A DNA stretch of 64,000 nt, from assembly GCF_024198235.1 (NCBI RefSeq), contig NZ_JAKCFB010000029.1:1-64000 (forward strand), in the 5' to 3' direction. The notes below the pieces were generated by a model, which saw only the letters and a list, made by a program, of their open reading frames with translations, did no database searches and was not told the DNA's origin. The stretch is from Myxococcus dinghuensis. Lineage in GTDB: Bacteria; Myxococcota; Myxococcia; Myxococcales; Myxococcaceae. Shown in pieces: positions 54,433 through 63,925 of the stretch. Every line of letters begins with the position of its first letter. The first letter of the stretch is position 1. Position numbers and translations under genes: made by a program.

Positions 54433-57400
54433 CTAGAAACGCAGCGGCAGCGCGAACGCCGTGCCGTTCTGGGTGCCGGTGCGGAAGCTGCGAGGCGCAC
54501 CGATGACCAGCGTTGGAGGAGTTCCACCTTTTCCAGGGCTCAAGGCCAGGTCCTGGCCCAGGAGGCTGCGCTCGGCGCCGTCGCCCACGGCCATGAGGTA
54601 GGGCGACAGCGCGCCTTCCTGGCCCGCGCCGCCCGCGTAGAGGTACACGGCGCCGCCGCCATCGGAGGCCTCGGAGGCGCCCGGCGCGCCGACGACGAGG
54701 TCGAAGATGCCGTCGCCCGTCAGGTCCATGCCGCCCACGAGCGACGTGCCGAAGTTCACCGCGCGTGTGCGGTGGACCAGGACGATGGGGGACAACGAGT
54801 CGCCGAACGCGCCGATGACGAGCGGCTGACCCGCGGCCTGGCGCTTGGACATCTCCGTGGTGAGCGCGGCGATGTCGAACAGCAGCACCACCGGCTGCGT
54901 CACGCCGTTGAACGTCACGCTGGTGGCGCTGGCCGCGATGAACTTGCGCGTGCCCCCCAGGAAGTTGCCCGCCGGGGCGATGCTCAGGCCCAGGCCGATG
55001 TTGGTGAGCTGCACCTCGCTGTCGCCCGCGATGCGCCACACCGTCGGCGTGGTGCGACCGCCGCAATTGGCGCCGGACTTGTCATGACCGAAGGCGATGA
55101 CCACGCCCGCGCGCGTCCCTTCCGCGTAGCGCCAGGCCAGCTCGTCGCACTTGTCCCCGTTCAGGTCTCCCAGCGACACCGGCGCGGAGGTCTGCAGCAG
55201 CATGGACGGCCAGGTGTAGGCCGGGTCGCAGACCATGGTGAGCTTGGCCAGCGACGCGTCATCCGGCGCACGGCCCAGGAACACCTCCATGCCGCGGTCG
55301 CGCAGCACGGCGAGGTCCTGCTTGCCGTCGCCGTTGAAGTCGAAGCCTCCCACCATCCCGCGTCCGATGGTCGAACGCCTGCACGTCGCGTCCGTGGCCG
55401 TGCAACCGGCGGTGACGAGCAGGGGCGCCCACAGGCGATAGGCCGGCTTGAAGGTGCCGTCCGCCTGCCCCAGCGACACCAGCGCCCCGCCCACCGACTG
55501 CGTGGCCGTGGTGAGACACTCCGGGCGCACCGTCGCGTAAGTGGCGGCGTGCTCCGCGCTGGTGCTGGCGGGCACCGCGAAGCCCGTGGCGCCCACCACC
55601 GTGTCCGGACGGCCGTCGCCGTTGAAGTCGGTGAAGGCCACATCGATGCCCACGGTGCGGCCCACCTTGTGCGGCGAGGCCGCGCCCTCCTCCACCACGA
55701 CGGCCTGCGCCGAGGCCGTCACCTCGCGAACATAGGCCCGCCCGATGGAGAGCGCGTCGCCGTCCACGTTGGCGCCAGGACCGGACCAGCCCGGCGCGCC
55801 CAGGAGCGACACCGCGCCCTGCGCCGTCGCGGCCACGGCGACCGCCTCGCCCACGCGCTCCACGCTCGGCTTCGCCGGCACCATGGCGCTCGTGCGCGTC
55901 CACTCCGAGAGCGACGCGCCCGCGCGCTGGTACAGCTCCACGCGGCCGGTGAACGCGCCCTGGTCCGACGAGGCGCGTCCGGAGAAGGCCGCCAGCGCCT
56001 CGCCCCCGGGCAGCCGCCACGCGGTGAGGCCCGCGCCCAGCGTGTCCGACCTCGCCGTGCCGTTGAGCACCGCGATGGGCTTGTTCAGCACCGCGCCCGC
56101 CGTCAGCGTCGCCAGCGGATACACCAGCACCTTGCCGCCGAAGCGCAGCGTGGTGTTGTTCGGCCCCGGAGGCGCGGCGTACGGCGCGCCCAGCAGCAGC
56201 TCCGGCCCCGGCGTGCCGTCCACGTCGAGCACCGCGAAGCTGCGGCCCGCGACGATGCTGGCCGCGTCACCGTAGATGCGCGCGAAGGCCTCCTCGCGCT
56301 TCACCTGGAGGGGCTTGGCGGCCGGGTCGCCCGTCGGCGTCTGCGCGCTCAGGTCGAACAGCAGCGCCCCGCCCGCGTCGGCGCCGGACTTCACGCCGCC
56401 GCTGGTGCTCAGGTCCGGCGAGTCCGCGCGGTCCGCCACGGCCATCAGCAGGGGCGGACGCGAGGCGTCACCCGGGATGGCGGCCAGGCGCCACGTGCCC
56501 TCGTTCGAGTCCGCCAGGTTGGCCGGCAGCACGTACACGTCCGGCGTGGCCCGGAACCGCTGTCCCTCCGCGCGCGCGAAGAAGACGGAGATGGCCACCT
56601 GGGTGCCGGAGACGGCGCCCTCGGCCGTGTACCGGGACACCTTGCTCAGCGCGGCGACGTCCAGCCGGCCGTCCTTGTTCAGGTCCGCCGTCACCAGCGC
56701 GCGTCCCAGGTCGGAGCCCGTGCGAGCCATGGGCGCGCCCGCCACGGACAGGTCGGAACCGCCCAGGCGGATCTCCGGCAGGTCCGGCACCGGCGAGCTG
56801 GACGTGGACAGGTAGATGTCCACCGTGCCGCGCGCGCGGATGGCGCTCGTCGGCGCCAGGTCTCCGGCGGGCGAGCCCACCACCAGGTCCAGGTCGCCGT
56901 CGCCGTCCATGTCCGCCACGGACATGCCCGAGCCGAAGGCGGCGTCACGCAGCAGGCCGGTGAGCGGCTGACGCAGGGGGGTCGGCGAGCCGCCCTTGAA
57001 CGTGTAGAGATACACCGCGCCCGCGTTGCTCACGGCCACGTCCGCGCCGGGCGAGGACACGACCAGCTCCGCGCGCCCGTCCTCGTCGAAGTCGCCGGCC
57101 GCGAGCGCGTCACCGAACTGCGCCGTCTCCGTGTCGCCCACGAGCACCCACGTCGGGTCCGCGGACAGTCCGCCGCTGCCCCCCTTGTAGATGAACACGG
57201 CGCCGCCGGTGGGGCGTCCCAGGTCGCTCTCGCGCTGGCCCACGGCCAGGTCCTGGATGCCGTCGCCGTCGAAGTCCGCCGTCACCAGGGTGGCGGCGTC
57301 GGTGAGGCGGCCGTGCGCCAGCCCCGGCCGCGTCAGCTCGTCCAGCACCACCACCGTGACCGCGGCCTTGTCACCGGTGAACGGGTCGGACGCCTCCAGC

Positions 57401-58152
57401 AACGTCGCGCCCGTGTCGCCCGGCTCGAAGCGGATGCGGCCATTGCCGAGCGTGCCGGGCCCGGACGTCTTCGACCACACGATGCGGTCGCTGCCGCCGC
57501 GCGTGGCCAGCGGCACGGAGGCGCCCGAGGGCACCGCCAGATACGCGGGCGCGCCGGCCAGCCGGGCCGTCTTGCTCACCTGGTACTGGAGCACCGCCTC
57601 GTCCCCCGTCTGGGAGTCGCGCACGGTGACGAGGTCCAGGCCCTCCGTGGCGCCGGCGGTGTACCGGCCCTCCGGGCTGAGCGTACCGCCGGACTGGTTC
57701 TGGGACAGGTCGTAGGTCGCGGAGCCGATCAACCCCGCGGCGGCCACCTGGAAGGCCGTGCCGGGCCGGACCTCCGCGCGCGCGGGCGCGATGTCGAAGG
57801 GCGCGAGCACCTCCACGGACACGCGCGCGCTGCCCGGGCACTTCGCGTCCTCCACCAGCACGGAGTCGGTGGCGGGCGTGCCACCCGCGATGAGCCGGCT
57901 GCCGCGCAGCTCACCGGCCGAGCCACCCGACTCCAGCGTGTAGCGGTAGTGGCCGCTGCCGCCGGAGGGCACGAGCATCACCGGGCCGTTGACGCGAACC
58001 TTCGAGGGTTCGGCGACGGCGGTGACGGGGGAGAGGCCCGTGCACTCGTCCACCTCGGGTGGAGGGGGCGTCTCGTGCGCCGGGTCCAGCTCGTCGGAGC
58101 AGGACGTGACGAGGAGCGCGAGGAGGGGGGCCGCGCGGGTGAGTCGAGTCAT
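54433..58152 (-). CDS. FG-GAP/VCBS repeat lipoprotein
   Basis: 1,239 aa. The lipobox is LVTSC (Cys18), so it is anchored in an outer or inner membrane. An Ig-like beta region (about 60-270) is followed by FG-GAP/VCBS repeats with calcium loops such as ADFDGDGIQDLAV, ADMDGDGDLDLVVG, NKDGRLD, DFNGDGRPDTVVG and DFNGDGKQDLAV, forming one or two beta-propellers like integrin alpha chains. Such domains bind ligands or partners. It is last of a five-gene unit, 33 bp after the heme-lipoprotein gene. It may be the large surface-exposed component. Confidence 0.82.
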   Translation of the reverse strand: MTRLTRAAPLLALLVTSCSDELDPAHETPPPPEVDECTGLSPVTAVAEPSKVRVNGPVMLVPSGGSGHYRYTLESGGSAGELRGSRLIAGGTPATDSVLVEDAKCPGSARVSVEVLAPFDIAPARAEVRPGTAFQVAAAGLIGSATYDLSQNQSGGTLSPEGRYTAGATEGLDLVTVRDSQTGDEAVLQYQVSKTARLAGAPAYLAVPSGASVPLATRGGSDRIVWSKTSGPGTLGNGRIRFEPGDTGATLLEASDPFTGDKAAVTVVVLDELTRPGLAHGRLTDAATLVTADFDGDGIQDLAVGQRESDLGRPTGGAVFIYKGGSGGLSADPTWVLVGDTETAQFGDALAAGDFDEDGRAELVVSSPGADVAVSNAGAVYLYTFKGGSPTPLRQPLTGLLRDAAFGSGMSVADMDGDGDLDLVVGSPAGDLAPTSAIRARGTVDIYLSTSSSPVPDLPEIRLGGSDLSVAGAPMARTGSDLGRALVTADLNKDGRLDVAALSKVSRYTAEGAVSGTQVAISVFFARAEGQRFRATPDVYVLPANLADSNEGTWRLAAIPGDASRPPLLMAVADRADSPDLSTSGGVKSGADAGGALLFDLSAQTPTGDPAAKPLQVKREEAFARIYGDAASIVAGRSFAVLDVDGTPGPELLLGAPYAAPPGPNNTTLRFGGKVLVYPLATLTAGAVLNKPIAVLNGTARSDTLGAGLTAWRLPGGEALAAFSGRASSDQGAFTGRVELYQRAGASLSEWTRTSAMVPAKPSVERVGEAVAVAATAQGAVSLLGAPGWSGPGANVDGDALSIGRAYVREVTASAQAVVVEEGAASPHKVGRTVGIDVAFTDFNGDGRPDTVVGATGFAVPASTSAEHAATYATVRPECLTTATQSVGGALVSLGQADGTFKPAYRLWAPLLVTAGCTATDATCRRSTIGRGMVGGFDFNGDGKQDLAVLRDRGMEVFLGRAPDDASLAKLTMVCDPAYTWPSMLLQTSAPVSLGDLNGDKCDELAWRYAEGTRAGVVIAFGHDKSGANCGGRTTPTVWRIAGDSEVQLTNIGLGLSIAPAGNFLGGTRKFIAASATSVTFNGVTQPVVLLFDIAALTTEMSKRQAAGQPLVIGAFGDSLSPIVLVHRTRAVNFGTSLVGGMDLTGDGIFDLVVGAPGASEASDGGGAVYLYAGGAGQEGALSPYLMAVGDGAERSLLGQDLALSPGKGGTPPTLVIGAPRSFRTGTQNGTAFALPLRF

Positions 58153-58185
58153 GGGAGGAGCCTCGGGGGAGACCGCCAGAAGGTA

Positions 58186-59751
58186 TCAGGGGTTGGCGCC
58201 AGACGCGGCCCAGCGCTGGATGAGGGAGATGAGCTGCGAGTCCAGGGGCCCGTCGGCCGGCATGCGCTGGTCCCTCACGGAGGCCGTGACGAGGTCCGCG
58301 TTCTCCTTCCACAAGGCGTAGGTGGAGAGCGCGCGCCCCGGGCCGCTGGTGTGGCACTTCGCGCAGCGCGACTCGTGGATGGGCTGGATGTGCGTGGCCC
58401 AGCTCAACGGGCCGCTGCTCAACGGGCTGTAGTCGAAGGGCACCAGCCGCCGCGCCTCCGTGCCGTCCACGAAGCGGGCCACCACGCCGAGCGTGTAGCG
58501 CCCCGGCTCCAGCGCCGCGAGCGAGTACGCCTTGGGCGTGCCGTCCGTCTCCGTGCCGCCGAGGCTGTACGTGGGCCCCTCGCCGGTGGCGGGGAACTCG
58601 GAGCCGCCCAGTTGGAAGGCGATGCTGGCCTGGGGGGCGTTGGGCGGGAGCACCACGCGCGCCACCAGGCCGTCGTCCACCACCTGCATGCCCTGGTACA
58701 GGCCGGACACGCGCGGGGTGGGCGCGCGGCTGATGGCGACCGTCTCGCCGCCGAGCTGCACCCACGCGCAGCCGCTCTCGTCCGCGGAGAGGAAGCGGAA
58801 CTCGCGCGTGTCGACGTTCGTCGCCGTCCCCCAGCTGTCCGCGTCCGCGTCGTAGAGCAGGAGCGAGTCGCTCGACTTCACCCACACGAAGCGCCCCGCC
58901 GCCAGCAACTGCACCGGCCGCTGCGGCAGCGACACCCGTCGCCAGCCGTCCCGCGTGCGACGCAGGAGGCCCTGGTTGGTGAGCAGCCACAGCTCGCCGG
59001 GCGTGCCCACGGTGGCGCCGAGTCCGGCCAGCTCCTGCGCGACCTCGCCGTCGTCCAGCGGCGCGGTCGCCTCGCGGACGTCGTAGTGGACGAGGCTGGT
59101 GGCGGACGCGACGTGCAGCTTGCCTTCGCGCAGGAACCACACCGCCGGGCCGCCCTCCGGAGAGGGCGCGGCCGCCAGCGTGGTGATGCCGGTGACGGCG
59201 GCGCCGCCCACCTTCAGCGCGGAGAGCGTGCCCTCGCGAAGCTGGAACAGGCCGGTGGGATGCGCGAGCCACACCGCGCCGTCGGAGGACTGCGTGGTGG
59301 CGGTGATGCCCAGGCCCAGCGCGTCACGCCAGGGCGGCGCGATGAGCCAGCCGGACTCCGCGATGAACAGGCCGCGGTCCGTCTCCACCAGGGCGCTGTG
59401 CGGCCCCATGCGGAAGACGGCGCGGGTCGCGCCCGGCTGCACGGTGTTGCCCGGATGCGACTCCAGCGCGCCGAGCGAGCCGTCCAGTCGCAGCCGGACG
59501 ACGGTGCCGGTGGTGTTGGCGAAGAGGCCTCCACCCGACTGGTCCGCGAAGCCCGGCGCGGAGGCCAGCGCCGTCTGCGCGCGGACCTCCGCCGGCCGGA
59601 AGGCCACCGGCCGGGGCCGATCCAACGGGAGCGAGTCGTCGCCGCAGGCCGACAGCAGCACGGCGGCACAGAGGGGAAGGAGGTGGAGCAGCGCGGGGGC
59701 GGAGCGCCACCCCCCGTCTGTCTCCCGGAGGGGTCGGGATGGGAGGCTCAT
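58186..59751 (-). CDS. Propeller-like lipoprotein with C-terminal heme-c domain
   Basis: 521 aa. A signal peptide ends in LLSAC (Cys36). The middle (about 50-420) is beta-rich with repeated W/G-containing blades (DGAVWLAHPTGLFQLREG, TPGELWLLTNQGLLRRTRDG), like a two-component-regulator propeller. The end is a cytochrome-like module: HIQPIHESRCAKCHTSGPGR (heme Cys463/Cys466/His467) and RDQRMPADGPLDSQ (likely axial Met497), as in planctomycete cytochrome domains. It is fourth in the five-gene unit, with 18 bp to the DUF1501 gene before it. Electron transfer tied to a binding propeller is inferred. Confidence 0.8.
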   Translation of the reverse strand: MSLPSRPLRETDGGWRSAPALLHLLPLCAAVLLSACGDDSLPLDRPRPVAFRPAEVRAQTALASAPGFADQSGGGLFANTTGTVVRLRLDGSLGALESHPGNTVQPGATRAVFRMGPHSALVETDRGLFIAESGWLIAPPWRDALGLGITATTQSSDGAVWLAHPTGLFQLREGTLSALKVGGAAVTGITTLAAAPSPEGGPAVWFLREGKLHVASATSLVHYDVREATAPLDDGEVAQELAGLGATVGTPGELWLLTNQGLLRRTRDGWRRVSLPQRPVQLLAAGRFVWVKSSDSLLLYDADADSWGTATNVDTREFRFLSADESGCAWVQLGGETVAISRAPTPRVSGLYQGMQVVDDGLVARVVLPPNAPQASIAFQLGGSEFPATGEGPTYSLGGTETDGTPKAYSLAALEPGRYTLGVVARFVDGTEARRLVPFDYSPLSSGPLSWATHIQPIHESRCAKCHTSGPGRALSTYALWKENADLVTASVRDQRMPADGPLDSQLISLIQRWAASGANP

Positions 59752-59769
59752 GCTGTCGGGGCGGGTGTG

Positions 59770-61167
59770 TCAGGCGAGGATGGGGCGCAGCGGCTCCACG
59801 CGGGTGATGCTGTAGTCCAGGCCCGCCGAGGCCAGCACCGTGGCGATGACGTGCTCGGGGAAGATGTTCTCGCCCGTGGGCGTGGCCGCGCCCGTGCGCA
59901 GGTCGAACGTGCCCGGCGACATGCCGATGTCACCGCTCTTGCCGAACACGTAGTTGTGCTTCACGCCCGCGCCGATGATGGCGCACGAGTTGCTCAGGTG
60001 GTGGTCACGACCGCCCGCGGCGTTGATGAGCGGGGTCCGCGAGAACTCCGAGAACACCATGATGGTGGTGTGGTCGATGAACTTGCCGCCGGACGGGTGG
60101 TCCGACTTCTTCAGGTCGGTGATGAGGTTGGCGAGCGCCGCGAAGCCCCGGCGCTGGTTGGTCGCCTGCGTGGCCTGGGTGCCGAAGTGCGTGTCCAGGC
60201 CGCCGGTGAGGTTGATGGTCACGCACTGCGCGATGCCCTTCTTCAGGGCGGTGGCCACCATCGCCGCGCGGCCGGCCTCGGTGTCGTACCGGCCGCTGGT
60301 GTCCAGACCGTAGGCATCCCGCAGGAGGCCCATCTCCGGCGTGTTCAGCTCGAAGCGGAACGACGCCTCCAGCTGCTGGGCCATGACCTGCTCCATCTGG
60401 CCCCGGCTGTTCTGGTAGGTGGTCCCCACGCCGCGGGCGCCGTAGGCGGCCTCCTCGCAGGTGATGGGCTGGCCCCGGAAGTCGACCAGCTGCTTCTCGA
60501 TTTCGCTGTCCAGCATCTGGCTGCTGGGCTTGAGCGTCAGGAGCAGGTCGTCCTTGCGGCTGACCCGCAGCGCGTTGGCGTAGCCCGGGTAGCGGTCGTT
60601 GTACGACTCGACGTTGAACGCGATGTTGGAGATGGGCACGCGCGGCTTCATCTGGCCCACGATTTCGGTCGCGGTGGACGAGCCGCGGGCGGCGCTGCCG
60701 ATGGGCATCTTCCCGGTGAGGAAGTAGCGGTAGCCCACCTCGTGGCCCAGCGTGTTCATGTTGATGCCGCGCACCACCGTCATCACGTCGAAGTGCTTGG
60801 CGAACTCGTTGCCCACCGCGGGACCGAACGCGATGTTCGAGCGCACGCCGCCCACGTCCGGCTGGAGGGGGATGCTCTCGTAGCCGGCGGTGTTGATGAG
60901 GTTGTAGCCCGGGAGGATGCGCGTCTCCGCGGCGCGGTCCGCGGTGAACTCGTCCGGGTCCTTCGGGTCGAAGGCGAGGAGCTGGTCCCAGCCGCCGTTG
61001 AAGTACACGAAGACGAAGCAGCGGTCGGCGGGGGCCAGGCCGGCCGCCTGCGCGAAGGCGCGGAACGGGACGCCACCGAACAGCGTGGAGCCCATGAAGC
61101 CGGCGGCGGCCTTGAGGAAGGTGCGGCGCTCGGGACGGTGGTTGTCGTCGGTGCGGTTCTTCTTCAT
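59770..61167 (-). CDS. DUF1501 protein, Tat-exported
   Basis: 465 aa from ATG 61165-61167 with GGAGTGA upstream; a longer frame to 61308 is rejected. It has the twin-arginine signal RRTFLKAAAGFMGSTLFGG. Family features are FVFVYFNGGWDQLLAFDPKD, HEVGYRYFLTGKMPIGS, TINLTGGLDTHFGTQ, IMVFSEFSRTPLINAAGGRD and HHLSNSCAIIGAGVKHNYVF. The Asp/His pattern recalls the alkaline-phosphatase superfamily, to which DUF1501 is distantly tied; a hydrolase is possible. Tat export implies folding with a cofactor in the cytoplasm. It is third in the five-gene unit. Confidence 0.9.
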   Translation of the reverse strand: MKKNRTDDNHRPERRTFLKAAAGFMGSTLFGGVPFRAFAQAAGLAPADRCFVFVYFNGGWDQLLAFDPKDPDEFTADRAAETRILPGYNLINTAGYESIPLQPDVGGVRSNIAFGPAVGNEFAKHFDVMTVVRGINMNTLGHEVGYRYFLTGKMPIGSAARGSSTATEIVGQMKPRVPISNIAFNVESYNDRYPGYANALRVSRKDDLLLTLKPSSQMLDSEIEKQLVDFRGQPITCEEAAYGARGVGTTYQNSRGQMEQVMAQQLEASFRFELNTPEMGLLRDAYGLDTSGRYDTEAGRAAMVATALKKGIAQCVTINLTGGLDTHFGTQATQATNQRRGFAALANLITDLKKSDHPSGGKFIDHTTIMVFSEFSRTPLINAAGGRDHHLSNSCAIIGAGVKHNYVFGKSGDIGMSPGTFDLRTGAATPTGENIFPEHVIATVLASAGLDYSITRVEPLRPILA

Positions 61168-61184
61168 CGAAGTCACTCCGAGCT

Positions 61185-61868
61185 TCAGTAGGTGATGAAG
61201 CGCTGGTCGGTCAGCATGGCGATGCACATGACCGCCAGCACGTCCGCGCGACGCTTGGGATTCGCCGTCTCCGCCCGGGTCGCGGCCTGGGTGAAGAATC
61301 CCGCCCACTTCGTCAGCTCGTCTCCCTCCAGGGGCGCGCCCCAGAAGCGCAGCGAGTTGTAGACGAGGAACTCACGCACCTGGGCGTCCGTCAGCGTGCG
61401 CAGGTCGCCCCACGTCCCGGGCAGCGTGCGCGACAGCGTCCGCTTGGTGGGGTCCGCCTGCTTCAGCTCGTCCGCCGCCTGGGCGATGCACACGAAGCGC
61501 GCGCCGTCCTCCAGGAACTTGGCGAACACCAGGTTGGGTTCGGTGTTCTCGCTGGAGACGAGCGCGAAGTCCGCGCGGCCCAGCGACGTGGCGCGCGCGT
61601 CGATGCCGTCGCTGCCGTTGACCCAGCGGCGGCCCACGGCCTCGAGGATGGCGGCGTCGAGCTGCGACACGGTGAGCCGGCGGGCGGCGCGGCCCACGCT
61701 GCCGTTCTGGGCCTCCGGGTCCGGCAGCTCCCCGAAGTCACCGGGCTGGTGCGGGTTGGCGACGGGTTCGAGCTGGCCGTCCACCGTGGGGCCGACCTTC
61801 TCTTCCGGGGTCTTGTTGCAGCCGGTGCTCAGCGCGAGCAGCGCGGCGGTCATGAGCCAGCGGCGCAT
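61185..61868 (-). CDS. Small lipoprotein of the DUF1501 operon
   Basis: 227 aa. The signal ends in LSTGC (Cys17). A Pro/Asp-rich linker follows, then a helical domain (about 60-227) with RLTVSQLDAAILEAVGRRW, FVCIAQAADELKQADP and the end RADVLAVMCIAMLTDQRFITY. I recall no named family. The end (x-LT-x-RF-x-x-Y) resembles the tail of DUF1585/DUF1553-type proteins. Its ATG overlaps the previous stop by one base (TGATG), showing coupled translation with the large heme protein; it may be its partner. Confidence 0.75.
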   Translation of the reverse strand: MRRWLMTAALLALSTGCNKTPEEKVGPTVDGQLEPVANPHQPGDFGELPDPEAQNGSVGRAARRLTVSQLDAAILEAVGRRWVNGSDGIDARATSLGRADFALVSSENTEPNLVFAKFLEDGARFVCIAQAADELKQADPTKRTLSRTLPGTWGDLRTLTDAQVREFLVYNSLRFWGAPLEGDELTKWAGFFTQAATRAETANPKRRADVLAVMCIAMLTDQRFITY

Positions 61869-63925
61869 CAGTCGATCCTCCGGTAGGCGTCGGACATCAC
61901 CACGCGCTCGATGAGCGCCTTGAAGCGGTGGCCGTTCTTCGCGAAGTCCGTGGCGAACGGGGTCAGGTACATCCGCTGCTCTTCCGACGTCATCGGCCTG
62001 CCGAGGAACTCCTGCCACACGCGCCTCACCGTGCAGCGCTCCAGCTCACCCGTCTGGACCATGCGCTCCACGAGCAGGCGCGGGCCCGCCTCGATGTTCT
62101 GCTCCTCGTCCGACGTGCGGTAGAGGTAGGTCTTGAGCATGCCCAGGCTGCTGGCGCCGTCGCCGTCGTACGCCTGCATCACGTACTGCGAGCACTCACC
62201 GCCGCAGTTGGTGTCGCCGTTGATGGCGCAGTCGCGGCACTTCGGGTCGAAGCGTGGGAACTGCTCGGGCGGCAGGAACTGCGCGGCGCGCTCGGCGTAG
62301 CGGCCCCAGTGGGCGCCGGTGGGCTCGATGGTGGCGTGGCAGTAGTTGCAGCCGCAGCGCTTGGCCAGGTTGTTCTCGCGGTTGCACGCGTCCTCCGGCG
62401 GCGGCAGCGAGCCGTCCGACGAGGGCGCGAACGTCTTGCAGAGGAACGCCTCGTAGAACTCGGAGACGCGGGCGCGCTGGGTGGGGAAGCGGTAGAGGAA
62501 GCCGGGGGTGGTGAGCACGCCGGCGTGCGAGCTGTCGCGCGTGTACTCCGTCCACGTGTTGATGTCCGTGTACGGGATGGAGGGGATCGACTCCGCCGGA
62601 GCAGGCAGGGTGGTGCTGAACACGCCCACGCCCTGGTTCTGCTTGTAGTACTGCGACAGGGTGCCATTCACGAACGAGCGGCGCGTGGTGAGGATGTTGT
62701 AGTACGGCTCGTCGCGGCGGACGACCGACTCGATGATGCGCAGGGGCTCCTCATTGAAGGAGGTCACGCGCGTGTCGTGCACGCTGCGCACGTAGAGCGG
62801 GTCGGTGGTCGCGCCGATGGCGGACACCTCGCAGCGGCGCATGTCCACGCCACAGCCGCAGGTGCGGTCACCCGCGAAGCGGGCGGCCTCGCAGGAGGCA
62901 CGCGTCCAGGGGTTCTCGACGCGCTCCTGCGCCTCGACGGCGCACACCTTCACGGTGGCGGGCGCGCCGGGCGGGGCCCAGTACGGCGAGGGCCTGGTCA
63001 CGTAGCCCTCGCGCAGGATGCAGCCGCGGGGCACGGTGTAGGTGCCCTTGACGTTGTTGGACATGCCGAGGTCCAACAAGCAGCGGTTGAGCTGCGTCAC
63101 GCCGGTGGTGCTCTTCGGCATGTTGAAGGACTCGACGTAGCCGTCCTTCAGGTTGGTGTAGCCCGCCTCGAGCTCGTACTCCTTGTCGTCGACCTCGCCG
63201 AACTTCTTCCACGTCGGGACGCACAGGTACGACTTCTGGGCGGTGCCGGAGCCGCGGTTGTCGCAGAAGTTCCGGAACTTCGCCCAGGCGTTGCTCAAGG
63301 GCAGGGCCGCCAGCGCCGCGCACGTCGTCAGCGCGGTGTCCTTCGTCTTCGTCGCCAGCTCCGTGCAGGTGAAGAAGTTGGCGTCGTAGTCGTAGCTGAC
63401 GGGCAGGGGCACGCCCATCTCGTCCCGACACTTGGTGCGGGGCGCCGCGGTCAGCGACGTGACGTGGCCGTCCTGGAGGTTGGTGAGACAGGAGTCCTGC
63501 TCCACGTCGGTGTTGCAGCTCTGCCCGTTGACGCCGCGCAGGCCCGTGGAGACGTTGTTCGCGAAGCCGAACGCGGTGGTGGTGCCGTTGCCGCCCAGCC
63601 GCGAGTTCGTGTTGTTGTTGACGCTCCCGCTGATGTTGCTGCGCAGGAGCGCGCGGTGGAAGTTACGGATGCGGGTGTAGAAGCCCTCCTGGGCCATCAT
63701 CGCCCGCACGTCCTCCTCGGTGACCGCGCCCTTCTCCTGAACGGCTTTGTACTCCTCGTAGGTGGGCGGGCGACCGAGCAGGTCGAGGGAGAGCTGCCGC
63801 AGATGTCTTTCGGGTCGAACCTTCGCGATGGGCGCGCACACGAGCGCGGCCTCTTCGGCGAAGGCTGGTTGGGCCAGCAAAAAAGCGGCGCCAGCCAGGG
63901 TGGCGAGGCAACGCACGCGGAGCAC
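61868..63925 (-). CDS. Exported Cys-rich heme protein, DUF1549/1588/1585-like
   Basis: 685 aa from GTG 63923-63925, chosen because GGAGGTC sits just upstream and the signal peptide (LRVRCLATLAGAAFLLAQPA) then begins properly; an ATG at 63976 is possible. The N-terminal region has HLRQLSLDLLGRPPTYEEYK, like DUF1549. Some 27 cysteines follow in a long middle part. A heme-c site RCGCNYCHATIEPTGAHWGR (Cys526, Cys529, His530) resembles DUF1588; the C-terminus GRPMTSEEQRMYLTPFATDF then AKNGHRFKALIERVVMSDAY resembles DUF1585. Such modules occur together in planctomycete and Bdellovibrio proteins of unknown function. It is first of the five-gene unit; its stop overlaps the lipoprotein start. Confidence 0.8.
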   Translation of the reverse strand: MLRVRCLATLAGAAFLLAQPAFAEEAALVCAPIAKVRPERHLRQLSLDLLGRPPTYEEYKAVQEKGAVTEEDVRAMMAQEGFYTRIRNFHRALLRSNISGSVNNNTNSRLGGNGTTTAFGFANNVSTGLRGVNGQSCNTDVEQDSCLTNLQDGHVTSLTAAPRTKCRDEMGVPLPVSYDYDANFFTCTELATKTKDTALTTCAALAALPLSNAWAKFRNFCDNRGSGTAQKSYLCVPTWKKFGEVDDKEYELEAGYTNLKDGYVESFNMPKSTTGVTQLNRCLLDLGMSNNVKGTYTVPRGCILREGYVTRPSPYWAPPGAPATVKVCAVEAQERVENPWTRASCEAARFAGDRTCGCGVDMRRCEVSAIGATTDPLYVRSVHDTRVTSFNEEPLRIIESVVRRDEPYYNILTTRRSFVNGTLSQYYKQNQGVGVFSTTLPAPAESIPSIPYTDINTWTEYTRDSSHAGVLTTPGFLYRFPTQRARVSEFYEAFLCKTFAPSSDGSLPPPEDACNRENNLAKRCGCNYCHATIEPTGAHWGRYAERAAQFLPPEQFPRFDPKCRDCAINGDTNCGGECSQYVMQAYDGDGASSLGMLKTYLYRTSDEEQNIEAGPRLLVERMVQTGELERCTVRRVWQEFLGRPMTSEEQRMYLTPFATDFAKNGHRFKALIERVVMSDAYRRID

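Noticed and set aside
54412..61191. Very long plus-strand open frame of more than 2,200 codons
   Set aside because: It is the antisense shadow of the FG-GAP, heme-lipoprotein and DUF1501 genes. It has the Arg/His/Ala-rich composition of a high-GC shadow and no domains.
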